Assembly: GCA_043758005.1 (NCBI GenBank)
Contig: JAYVOI010000123.1
Span: forward strand, 1-12,187
DNA length: 12,187 nucleotides
From: JAENVT01 sp043758005
Lineage (GTDB): Bacteria > Actinomycetota > Acidimicrobiia > Acidimicrobiales > Ilumatobacteraceae
Direction: 5' to 3'
Positions 6,620 through 12,187 of this stretch are shown here, piece by piece. Position 1 is the first letter of the stretch, and every line of letters starts with the position of its first letter. The translations under genes were made by a program, and so were the position numbers. The notes under the pieces were generated by a model. That model worked only from the letters and a program-made list of their open reading frames with translations. It searched no databases and was not told where the DNA came from.

Positions 6620-8329
6620 GTGTTCGGCGCAGTGGATACCCCGTTGCTGCGCCGGATACGCGAGTCCGTCATCGGCGATGATCAGGTGATGGATGGCCCT
6701 TACGGGCCCCACCGGATCACGTACGCCGACTACACCGCGTCCGGCCGGGCGCTCAGCTTCATCGAGGACTTCATCCGCGAGGAGGTTTTGCCGCGGTATG
6801 CGAACACGCATACGGAGTCGTCCGGCACCGGTCTGCAGACGACTCGGTTGCGCGAGGACGCTCGTCGCATCATCAGCGATGCCGTCGGTGCCGACGCCGA
6901 GTGTTGCGTGATCTTCTGCGGCTCCGGGGCGACCGGGGCGATCGACAAGCTGATGGGCATCATGAACCTCCGGTTGCCGGCCGATCTCGATGACCGCTAC
7001 CACTTGTCCGACTGCATCCCTGAGGCCGACCGGCCGGTCATCTTCGTCGGGCCGTTCGAGCATCACTCCAATGAGGTCCCGTGGCGCGAGTCGATCGGCG
7101 ACGTGATCACCATTCCCGAAGACGCCGACGGCCACATCGATCTGGCGCGGCTGGAGGCGGAGTTGGTCGCCCACGCTGACCGCTCCGTGAAGATCGGATC
7201 GTTCTCCGCGGCCTCGAACGTGACCGGCATCGTGTCCAACACGTGTGCCATCGCCGACGTGCTGCACCGCCACGGCGCGCTCTCGTTCTGGGACTTCGCG
7301 GCCGCTGCGCCGTACATCGCCATCGACATGTACCCGCAGTGTGCCGAGCACCCGCTGGCCTACAAGGATGCCGTGTTCCTCAGCCCGCACAAGTTCGTCG
7401 GTGGGCCGGGCACCCCCGGGGTGCTCGTGGTCCGTCGCTCGTTGCTGCACAACCGTGTCCCCGACGTCGTCGGCGGCGGAACTGTTGCATACGTCAACCC
7501 CACCGAGCACCGCTACCTCGACGATCCCGTGCACCGCGAGGAGGGTGGCACGCCGGCCATCATCGAATCGATTCGCGCCGGGATGGTCTTCCAGTTGAAG
7601 CAAGCCGTCGGCGTCGACACCATCAAGCAACTCGAGGAGACGTACTGGCGACGCGCTGTCGCGAGGTGGTCGGCGAATCCGGCGATGCAGATCCTCGGGA
7701 ACACGTGCTCGGACCGGTTGTCGATCCTGTCATTCGTCATCAGGCGCCCGGGCGGTCGCTACCTGCATCACAACTTCGTCGTTGCGCTGCTCAGTGATCT
7801 GTTCGGCATCCAATCGCGCGGAGGCTGCTCGTGCGCCGGCCCGTACGGCCACCGCCTGCTCGGTATCGACATCGAGCGGTCACACGAGTTCGAGCGCGAG
7901 ATCACCCAAGGCTGCGAAGGCATCAAGCCCGGGTGGACGCGCGTCAGCTTCAACTACTTCATCTCCGAGACAGTGTTCCAATACCTCGTCGACGCGGTCG
8001 ACCTCGTCGCCGAGCACGGCTGGAAGATGCTCCCCGAGTACCGGTTCAACCCCGCGTCGGGCCTGTGGCGCCATCACCACGGGCCCATCGAGCCACCGTT
8101 GCGACTCGACCAACTGTCGTACGATCCGCAGACCGGTGAGCTTCAACGCCCGCCGGTCGACCGCGCCCGGGCTTCGGAAGACGCACTTGCCGGGTATCTC
8201 GACGCCGCCCGAGCGCGATTCGACGCGGCGTCTTCCTGGACGCAGACCAACCCGCACGCCGGCGCGCTCTCGGCGGAGTTCGAGCACCTGCGGTGGTTCG
8301 ACCTTCCCGACGAATCGCTCGTCGACTGA
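6620..8329 (+). CDS. Class V aminotransferase / cysteine desulfurase-like PLP enzyme, extended C-terminus
   Basis: A fold-type I PLP enzyme of 569 residues from GTG 6620 (TTG 6611 would add three). Visible motifs in order: YADYTASGRALSFIEDF near the N-terminus; THTESSGTG; the cofactor-pocket FCGSGATGAIDKL; EHHSNEVPWRE; SFWDFAAAAPY with the Asp that pairs with the pyridine nitrogen; and FLSPHKFVGGPGTPG with the Schiff-base lysine K258. RGGCSCAGPYGH then places C403 and C405 on the loop that carries the persulfide Cys in SufS/Csd-type desulfurases. Classical desulfurases have ~400 residues; about 160 further residues, rich in Arg and Trp and with HHHGPIEPP, form an extra domain. The reaction could be cysteine desulfuration, Cys-sulfinate/selenocysteine cleavage or a lyase. 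No scaffold or iron-sulfur assembly genes are adjacent, so a dedicated role with the Rieske oxygenase 15 bp downstream is likelier than housekeeping. Confidence 0.85.
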   Translation: MFGAVDTPLLRRIRESVIGDDQVMDGPYGPHRITYADYTASGRALSFIEDFIREEVLPRYANTHTESSGTGLQTTRLREDARRIISDAVGADAECCVIFCGSGATGAIDKLMGIMNLRLPADLDDRYHLSDCIPEADRPVIFVGPFEHHSNEVPWRESIGDVITIPEDADGHIDLARLEAELVAHADRSVKIGSFSAASNVTGIVSNTCAIADVLHRHGALSFWDFAAAAPYIAIDMYPQCAEHPLAYKDAVFLSPHKFVGGPGTPGVLVVRRSLLHNRVPDVVGGGTVAYVNPTEHRYLDDPVHREEGGTPAIIESIRAGMVFQLKQAVGVDTIKQLEETYWRRAVARWSANPAMQILGNTCSDRLSILSFVIRRPGGRYLHHNFVVALLSDLFGIQSRGGCSCAGPYGHRLLGIDIERSHEFEREITQGCEGIKPGWTRVSFNYFISETVFQYLVDAVDLVAEHGWKMLPEYRFNPASGLWRHHHGPIEPPLRLDQLSYDPQTGELQRPPVDRARASEDALAGYLDAARARFDAASSWTQTNPHAGALSAEFEHLRWFDLPDESLVD

Positions 8330-8344
8330 CCGAAAGGCACGAAC

Positions 8345-9574
8345 GTGGACGACCAGTACCTCGCTCGCTTCCGCGAACGATCGGCCTACGAAACGGCCCG
8401 CACCGGCCCGCCCGAAGGCTTTCCCAAGCTGCGTGACCTCCCGCTCGGTCGCTACACCGACCCGACGTTTCGAGCTCTCGAGGACGAGCACCTGTTCAAG
8501 CGGACGTGGCTCTACGCGGCCCATGAGTCCGAGCTGCCGACAGCGGGCAGCTACGCATTGCGCGACATCGCCGGCGCCAACATTCTGTTGACGCGAGGTG
8601 ACGACGACGTCGTGCGGGCCTTCTACAACGCTTGCCGGCACCGCGGTGCCCCCGTCGTTCGCGACGAGTGCGGCACGGCGCGCACGCTGATCTGCCAGTT
8701 CCACTCGTGGAGCTACGACCTGTGCGGCGAACTGGTCAGGGTGCCCGACGAGCGCGACTTCGTCGACCTCGACAAGTCGGAACGAGGGCTGCCCGGCGTG
8801 CGATGCGAGGCATGGGGAGGGTGGTACTTCGTCAATCTCGACGCGGATGCCGAGCCGCTGCTCGACTGGCTGGCGCCGCTCCCATCGCTGCTTCCCGAGG
8901 TCGCTGCAGCGCCGTTCCGGGTGATCGACGTCAAGAAGGTCGAGCTCGGATGCAACTGGAAGATCCTCGCCGAGGCGTTCTTGGAGGTGTACCACGCCCG
9001 CACGATCCACCCGAAGACCGTCGGGCCCAGCCTCGACACTCGCGGGACCGTGATCACGCTCTACGACCACGGCCACCAATCGATGGTCTCGCCGGTCAAC
9101 CGCGGCACTCGCGGCGACAACCGCGAGCTGCTGCCGGTGTTCGAGGGCGCAACCAATCTCTTCCTCGACGGCGATGCGCAACCCGCCTACGGCTTCTTCC
9201 CCAACCTGATCACCCCGTTCGACGCTCGCGGCTTCCCGTTCCTGGTCTTCTGGCCGCTGTCGATCGACCGTACGCGGCTCGACATCACCTGGTTCGCCGC
9301 CGATTGGGGCGAGGGGGAGATGCCGGCGGAGCAGGCCGAGATTTGGAAGCATCGTTTGAGCCGCTTCGACACCGTGATGGACGAGGACTACGAGAACCTC
9401 GAGCCGATCCAGCGCTCGATGGAGTCCGCAGCACACGGTGGTCAGGCGATCAACTACCAAGAGCGCCGCATCTGGCACGTGCAGGCCTGGATCGACAAGA
9501 TCATCGGGGCCGAGCGCGTCCCGGAGCACCTGCGCGTCGCCGACCTGCTGGCCGATTGGGTCGAGCGCCCGTAG
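8345..9574 (+). CDS. Rieske non-haem iron oxygenase, alpha subunit (ring-hydroxylating/quaternary-amine type)
   Basis: A 409-residue protein from GTG 8345, with GAAAGG 7 nt upstream, 15 bp after the PLP gene and surely in the same operon. The N-terminal Rieske [2Fe-2S] site is complete: C97-x-H99-x17-C117-x2-H120 (CRHRGAPVV, CQFHSW). The catalytic mononuclear iron site has H217-x4-H222 in EAFLEVYHARTIHP, with an acidic ligand probably D346 or D348 in VMDEDYENLEPIQ. The residue three before the first His, which normally bridges electrons from the neighbouring Rieske centre as Asp, is E214. A Glu there is known from carnitine monooxygenase CntA, so a small charged amine or amino-acid-like substrate is plausible. 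It would need a reductase; none is encoded in the window. Choline or glycine-betaine monooxygenase relatives are alternatives, and the substrate is unassigned. Confidence 0.9.
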   Translation: MDDQYLARFRERSAYETARTGPPEGFPKLRDLPLGRYTDPTFRALEDEHLFKRTWLYAAHESELPTAGSYALRDIAGANILLTRGDDDVVRAFYNACRHRGAPVVRDECGTARTLICQFHSWSYDLCGELVRVPDERDFVDLDKSERGLPGVRCEAWGGWYFVNLDADAEPLLDWLAPLPSLLPEVAAAPFRVIDVKKVELGCNWKILAEAFLEVYHARTIHPKTVGPSLDTRGTVITLYDHGHQSMVSPVNRGTRGDNRELLPVFEGATNLFLDGDAQPAYGFFPNLITPFDARGFPFLVFWPLSIDRTRLDITWFAADWGEGEMPAEQAEIWKHRLSRFDTVMDEDYENLEPIQRSMESAAHGGQAINYQERRIWHVQAWIDKIIGAERVPEHLRVADLLADWVERP

Positions 9575-9583
9575 ACGATGCTG

Positions 9584-9790
9584 TCAGGCGGAGTGCGAGA
9601 CCTTGGTCGGCCAGCCGATTCGGACCTTCACCCGGGGGCGCATGGTGAACCAGCGGGGCACCCTGTGGCGGCGACAGGCCGGCGGCCACGACCAACGTGT
9701 CGTCGAGGTCGACCAGCCGGGCGTGATGCAGCGGCCACGGATCACGGAAGGCGCGCGCTCGGTGCAGCCCACTTCGGTGCCGTCGCCCGA
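9584..9790 (-). pseudogene. Frameshifted C-terminal remnant of a YqjF/DUF2071-like protein
   Basis: On the minus strand, one frame from about 9790 encodes DPWPLHHARLVDLDDT and LVVAAGLSPPQGAPLVHHAP. At a run of five C (plus-strand G 9634-9638) the protein-like sequence moves to another frame, RVKVRIGWPTKVSHSA, ending at TGA 9586-9584. Removing one C joins the pieces smoothly. This matches my memory of the C-terminus of YqjF/DUF2071 proteins (WPL..A.., then aaGLp...PLvh.spGv.VrigwP). No start codon or N-terminal two thirds of the family is present, so it is a truncated, frameshifted relic. A sequencing error in the G5 run could explain the shift but not the missing N-terminus. The left boundary is exact, the right one approximate. 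The family assignment is from memory. Confidence 0.45.
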
Positions 9791-9801
9791 CGCGCCGGGA
9801 G

Positions 9802-10419
9802 TCAGCCTGGCTTGCGAGCGATGACCTGCACGACCGATCCGAGTCCAGTGTGACCTGGCCCTTCGACGACGTTTCGGTCGAGTTCTCGAGCGTGGATGTG
9901 CTCCAGCCCACGGAGCTCGTCGCCCAGTGCGGCGAGGGTCATCGTCGTCTCGGGTGTCGAGGGACCACCGGTGCCGCGGCCAACCTGAGACGGCGTGTAC
10001 GCCTCGAGCAGGAACACGCCGCCCGGCTTCAGCGCGGCAACGACGCGTGCGTGCAAGCTCCGACGGACGACGGGTGGCATGTGCGCGAAGATCGACACGA
10101 TCGCATCCCATCGCGCGGTCCCGATGTCGAATGTCTCGAGATCGCTCACCACCGCATCCACCGCGACGCCTCGCTGTTCGGCGAGTCGCAGGGTCTTGGC
10201 GACACCGGCCGGGGCCAGGTCGACGCTGTGCACGACGTAGCCGCACTCGGCGAGGAAGACGGCATTGCGGCCCTCGCCCTCGGCCAGGCACAGCACCGAT
10301 CCCTGCGGTAACCGAGTCACGTTGTCGCGAAGGAACTCGTTGGGATCGGTACCGAACAAGTACGTGTCGGTGCCGAACCGCTCTTCCCACATCCCGCGCG
10401 GTGGCACTGGCTCCGTCAT
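9802..10419 (-). CDS. Class I SAM-dependent methyltransferase (TehB/thiopurine-methyltransferase-like)
   Basis: A 205-residue cytosolic enzyme starting at ATG 10419, two bases after the stop of the CsoR-family gene; an upstream in-frame start would run into that gene. The N-terminus WEERFGTDTYLFGTDPNEFL is typical of small TehB/TPMT-like methyltransferases. Motif I is LCLAEGEGRNAVFLAE (about 43-58), the ribose-binding acidic residue lies in SVDLAP (~67), motif II-like VVSDLETFDI ~90-99, and LKPGGVFLLEAYTP is ~130-143. Relatives methylate thiols, tellurite/selenium compounds or thiopurines. Its coupling to a CsoR/CstR-type repressor suggests inactivation of a reactive sulfur, selenium or metalloid compound, which is inference. 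No strong ribosome-binding site of its own is seen, consistent with translational coupling. No metal or anion transporter is adjacent. Confidence 0.87.
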   Translation of the reverse strand: MTEPVPPRGMWEERFGTDTYLFGTDPNEFLRDNVTRLPQGSVLCLAEGEGRNAVFLAECGYVVHSVDLAPAGVAKTLRLAEQRGVAVDAVVSDLETFDIGTARWDAIVSIFAHMPPVVRRSLHARVVAALKPGGVFLLEAYTPSQVGRGTGGPSTPETTMTLAALGDELRGLEHIHARELDRNVVEGPGHTGLGSVVQVIARKPG

Positions 10420-10421
10420 TC

Positions 10422-10691
10422 TCAGGCCATCTTCATGAACATCTTCTGCACGTCTGCCAACGCGTATCCCTCGGCGGCGGCGCGCTCCGGGTCCGACACG
10501 CACCAGGTCAGACCGGCGGCCACCAACAGGAACCCGGCCTGTTCGAGTGCCTTGGTGACCGCCGAGAGTTGCGTCACGATCTCGCGACAGTCGCGGCCCT
10601 CGGCCAACATCTGTTGTACTCCACGCACCTGCCCCTCAGCGCGACGTAATCGCTTGGTGAGATCGGCAACGGTCTCTTCAGGTAGCTCCAT
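10422..10691 (-). CDS. CsoR/RcnR/CstR family (DUF156) transcriptional repressor lacking the Cu(I) His ligand
   Basis: An 89-residue all-helical repressor. ATG 10691 is chosen because GGAAGG lies 6 nt upstream and the family N-terminus begins here (ELPEETVADLTKRLRRAEGQVRGVQ). C35 (EGRDCREIVTQLSAV) and C64 (AAGLTWCV) align one residue offset from Cys36 and Cys65 of M. tuberculosis CsoR, but the His61 position is G60. Cu(I) sensing through Cys-His-Cys is therefore unlikely. CstR-type members sense per- or polysulfide using just the two cysteines at this 29-residue spacing. The C-terminus GYALADVQKMFMKMA is longer than the minimal family and unusual. It is cotranscribed with the methyltransferase 2 bp downstream and probably represses both itself and the divergent AhpD-like gene through the two TACCC-N4-GGGTA operators. 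Confidence 0.9.
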   Translation of the reverse strand: MELPEETVADLTKRLRRAEGQVRGVQQMLAEGRDCREIVTQLSAVTKALEQAGFLLVAAGLTWCVSDPERAAAEGYALADVQKMFMKMA

Positions 10692-10729
10692 GCGGCGCCT
10701 TCCTCGGTGGTCGTGATCACCCAGAAATA

Positions 10730-10743
10730 TACCCCACCGGGTA
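10730..10743. promoter_or_regulatory. CsoR/CstR-type operator 1 (csoR-proximal)
   Basis: TACCC (10730-10734), spacer CACC, GGGTA (10739-10743): a G/C-cored inverted repeat of the type bound by CsoR-family repressors. It overlaps a likely leftward -10, TATATT (minus strand, 10731-10726), so binding would shut off csoR-methyltransferase transcription. Operator 2 has the same arms and spacing 54 bp centre-to-centre to the right. Confidence 0.7.
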
Positions 10744-10796
10744 CCACCAACGATTGCCAGGAGGAGGGACGTTCCGACCAATGGCCCTAGTCGATG

Positions 10797-10812
10797 ATAC
10801 CCCTATGGGTAT
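10797..10812. promoter_or_regulatory. CsoR/CstR-type operator 2 (AhpD-like-gene-proximal)
   Basis: ATACCC (10797-10802), spacer CTAT, GGGTAT (10807-10812): the same TACCC-N4-GGGTA geometry as operator 1, with one more matching base pair per arm. It overlaps an A/T-rich GTATATC that could be the -10 for the rightward gene, whose ATG is 38 bp further on. Occurrence of the same element on both sides of the intergenic region argues for one regulator controlling both directions. Confidence 0.7.
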
Positions 10813-10850
10813 ATCTTGCAATGGTCCCATTGTCATGAAAGAGGTCAGAC

Positions 10851-11216
10851 ATGAGCGAGAACGGCTACGGCAAGGCGGTCCTGGACGAGCTTCGGCCCCT
10901 CCATCGCGAGCTTCGCCATGCAATACCCGATGTGTACAAGGGGTTCGGCGAGTTTCACCATGCGGCGTTCGCGCCGGGCGCGCTCGACGCGAAGACCAAG
11001 GAACTGATCGCCATGGCCATCGGCGTGATCGAGCGGTGCGACGGTTGCATCGCGTCGCACGCCGAAGGCGCTGCCCGAGCCGGCGCCACCAGGCAAGAAG
11101 CTGCCGAGGCGATCGGCGTCGCCATGCTCATGAACGGTGGCCCCGCGACGATCTACGGTCCACGCGCATACGCCGCGTTCTGCGAGTTCGCCCCAGCGGC
11201 GACCGCTGCAGCCTGA
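10851..11216 (+). CDS. AhpD-like carboxymuconolactone decarboxylase family protein
   Basis: A 121-residue all-helical protein from ATG 10851, with GAAAGAGG 6 nt upstream. The AhpD core is complete: E51-x11-C63-x2-C66-x3-H70 in TKELIAMAIGVIERCDGCIASH, with the spacing of Glu118/Cys130/Cys133/His137 in M. tuberculosis AhpD. These residues give a thiol-disulfide active site that reduces peroxiredoxin-like partners or peroxides, so peroxidase/disulfide reductase activity is more likely than lactone decarboxylation. The remainder (HAEGAARAGATRQEAAEAIGVAMLMNGGPATIYGP) is a standard CMD family helix pair. It is controlled, by inference, through operator 2 by the divergent CsoR/CstR-type repressor, fitting a role in sulfur or oxidant stress. 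It is 11 bp from the convergent acyltransferase end. Confidence 0.9.
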   Translation: MSENGYGKAVLDELRPLHRELRHAIPDVYKGFGEFHHAAFAPGALDAKTKELIAMAIGVIERCDGCIASHAEGAARAGATRQEAAEAIGVAMLMNGGPATIYGPRAYAAFCEFAPAATAAA

Positions 11217-11227
11217 CGCTGGCCGAG

Positions 11228-11986
11228 CTATGCCGGTACGGGCGTACGTACGTCGATGACGCCGGCGGGGACTCGCCGGCGGTGCGGCCGGGCTCGATGT
11301 GGACGCCGATCGGCTATGGCCGATCGCGAATGGTGCTCGGCGATGTACCGCTGACCGGAGAGCTCGGAGATGCGCTCCATCACCTGATTCGTCAGCGCAC
11401 GCGCCGCGCTGCGACGACTGTTGATCTCGACATCGTGTGCCGTGAACGGAGCCCCGATCGAGACAGTGCATGCTCCCGGGCGCGGCAGGCGCGCACCGGG
11501 CGGTTGGATGTCGCGCGTGCCAATGATGCCAACGGGCAGGATCGGGCAACCCACCGCGATCGCCAGGCGTGCCGCACCGATGTAGCCACGGTGCAGATGG
11601 CCGTCACGAGATCGGGTTCCTTCCGGAAAGATGCACAGCAGCGCTCCGCCGCGCAGCACGTCGGCCGCGGCGTCGAGCGCAACTGTCGCCATCGCCGGGT
11701 TGTCGCGATCGATCGGGATCATCCCCATGGCCGGGAACAGACGGCGGGTCTTCCACGAGTCGAGATACTCGGCCTTGCCGATGAAGTAGACCGGCCGTTC
11801 GACCGTCATCATCATCACGACTGCGTCGAAGAAGCTGAGGTGGTTGGCGCACAGCACAGCCGGTCCCTCATTCGGAACCGACTCGTACCCCGTCACGCTC
11901 ACCGGCCAGAGCCGGCGAAGTGGCATTCGCAGCACGGCGCGGGCTGCACGCTGGAGCACTGGGCCTCGCAGTTGATCTCGTCGCAT
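11228..11986 (-). CDS. 1-acyl-sn-glycerol-3-phosphate acyltransferase family protein (PlsC-like)
   Basis: A 252-residue membrane-associated acyltransferase. Motif I is NHLSFFD (H49-x4-D54, catalytic His/Asp), motif II-like IGKAEYLDSWKTRRLFPAMGMIPIDRD (~69-94), motif III FPEGTRSRDG (~120-129, phosphate binding), and a motif IV-like region CPILPVGIIGTRDIQPPG. Such enzymes transfer an acyl chain to lysophosphatidate at the inner membrane face. Actinobacteria carry many paralogues, so the exact acceptor is open. The C-terminal ~40 residues (SRSAIADRRPHRARPHRRRV) are basic and probably disordered. ATG 11986 is the natural family start, but a GAGG lies ~14 nt away, so its ribosome-binding site is poor. 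Its 3' end carries an 8-bp inverted repeat around 11260-11281. It is apparently monocistronic, or the last gene of a unit starting beyond the window. Confidence 0.9.
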   Translation of the reverse strand: MRRDQLRGPVLQRAARAVLRMPLRRLWPVSVTGYESVPNEGPAVLCANHLSFFDAVVMMMTVERPVYFIGKAEYLDSWKTRRLFPAMGMIPIDRDNPAMATVALDAAADVLRGGALLCIFPEGTRSRDGHLHRGYIGAARLAIAVGCPILPVGIIGTRDIQPPGARLPRPGACTVSIGAPFTAHDVEINSRRSAARALTNQVMERISELSGQRYIAEHHSRSAIADRRPHRARPHRRRVPAGVIDVRTPVPA

Positions 11987-12103
11987 GGGGGCAGTGTGCG
12001 CCTCGGTCTTTTCTGCAATGTCACGGGGACGTGAATGCCGCGTCCGACCTGCTTGCGGTGGCTCTCCGTCGGCTCAACACACCATCACCAGCCGATCGTG
12101 GGG

Positions 12104-12187
12104 TCACCGACCGGTCAAACGGCTCAGCCACGACCGTCGCGGCTGCGCTGGCGTGTGTGACGCATGCGCCTCGCTCCGGCACGCGCA
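12104..12187 (-). CDS. Possible C-terminal end of a gene entering from the right edge
   Basis: One minus-strand frame stays open for 27 codons from the edge to TGA 12106-12104, ending PRRSWLSRLTGR. A basic WLSRL-type tail is common at real C-termini, but the stretch is too short to identify. The opposite strand is also open from GTG 12031 to the edge, so coding of either strand is uncertain. If real, it would lie 117 bp upstream of the PlsC-like gene on the same strand. Confidence 0.25.
   Translation of the reverse strand, partial: CACRSEAHASHTPAQPRRSWLSRLTGR

Noticed and set aside
6089..7630. 513-codon open frame on the minus strand over DoxX and the PLP enzyme
   Set aside because: Opposite two well-supported genes; low-complexity D/R/G/H composition with no family motif, typical of shadow frames in high-GC DNA.
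7880..9529. 549-codon open frame on the minus strand over the Rieske gene
   Set aside because: Antisense to a gene with complete Rieske and iron-site motifs; no recognisable domain.
10422..10691. Calling the repressor a copper sensor csoR
   Set aside because: The His ligand position is Gly and no copper exporter or chaperone is adjacent.
11260..11281. 8-bp inverted repeat CGCCGGCG/CGCCGGCG at the PlsC-like 3' end
   Set aside because: Lies inside the coding region and has no T-run on either side; probably a product of GC-rich codons.
10754..12034. 426-codon plus-strand frame across the AhpD-like and PlsC-like genes
   Set aside because: Overlaps two supported genes in other frames and has no motif of its own.
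12031..12187. Plus-strand open frame from GTG 12031 to the right edge
   Set aside because: Weak ribosome-binding site and no recognisable sequence; random openness is common in this composition.

Overview
The window is high-GC DNA with tightly packed genes, frequent GTG starts, two starts that look leaderless, and strong third-position G/C bias. Long open frames also appear opposite the real genes, as expected from such bias. Together with the gene families present, this suggests an actinobacterium, possibly of the Acidimicrobiia/Ilumatobacter type; that placement is inference. No rRNA, tRNA, CRISPR array, insertion sequence or phage gene is visible.

Left part (1-3418). The minus strand carries the first ~437 residues of a secreted or surface-anchored protein with a fibronectin type III domain and a repeated module; it runs off the left edge. 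A ~360-bp divergent intergenic region follows. It ends in a perfect 12+12-bp palindrome overlapping the promoter of a MarR regulator. The regulator overlaps by one base with an MFS exporter: a typical autoregulated efflux operon.

Middle part (3424-9574). Two transcription units diverge from about 5406-5680. Leftward runs an EctD-like 2-oxoglutarate/Fe(II) dioxygenase (PhyH superfamily), then an alanine-racemase-family PLP protein whose start probably overlaps the dioxygenase stop by four bases. The racemase homologue keeps the PLP lysine but appears to lack the arginine and tyrosine that define true alanine racemases. Rightward run a DoxX-family membrane protein, a large class V aminotransferase/cysteine-desulfurase-like enzyme and, 15 bp later, a Rieske non-haem iron oxygenase with a Glu in the bridging position, as in carnitine-monooxygenase-type enzymes. 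This oxidative and PLP-rich block is the best candidate for an undescribed small-molecule pathway. Its substrate cannot be read from the sequence.

Right part (9575-12187). A frameshifted C-terminal remnant of what looks like a YqjF/DUF2071 protein lies beside the Rieske gene. Next comes a leftward pair: a CsoR/CstR-family repressor and a SAM methyltransferase. Divergent from it is an AhpD-like carboxymuconolactone decarboxylase-family protein with the complete E-x11-C-x2-C-x3-H site. Two operators of the same geometry, TACCC-N4-GGGTA, sit in the shared promoter region, one next to each gene. The repressor has Cys-Gly-Cys in place of the Cu(I) ligands Cys-His-Cys, so persulfide or other thiol chemistry is more likely than copper as its signal. 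A PlsC-type acyltransferase on the minus strand follows; the last ~200 bp show only a possible gene end at the edge.
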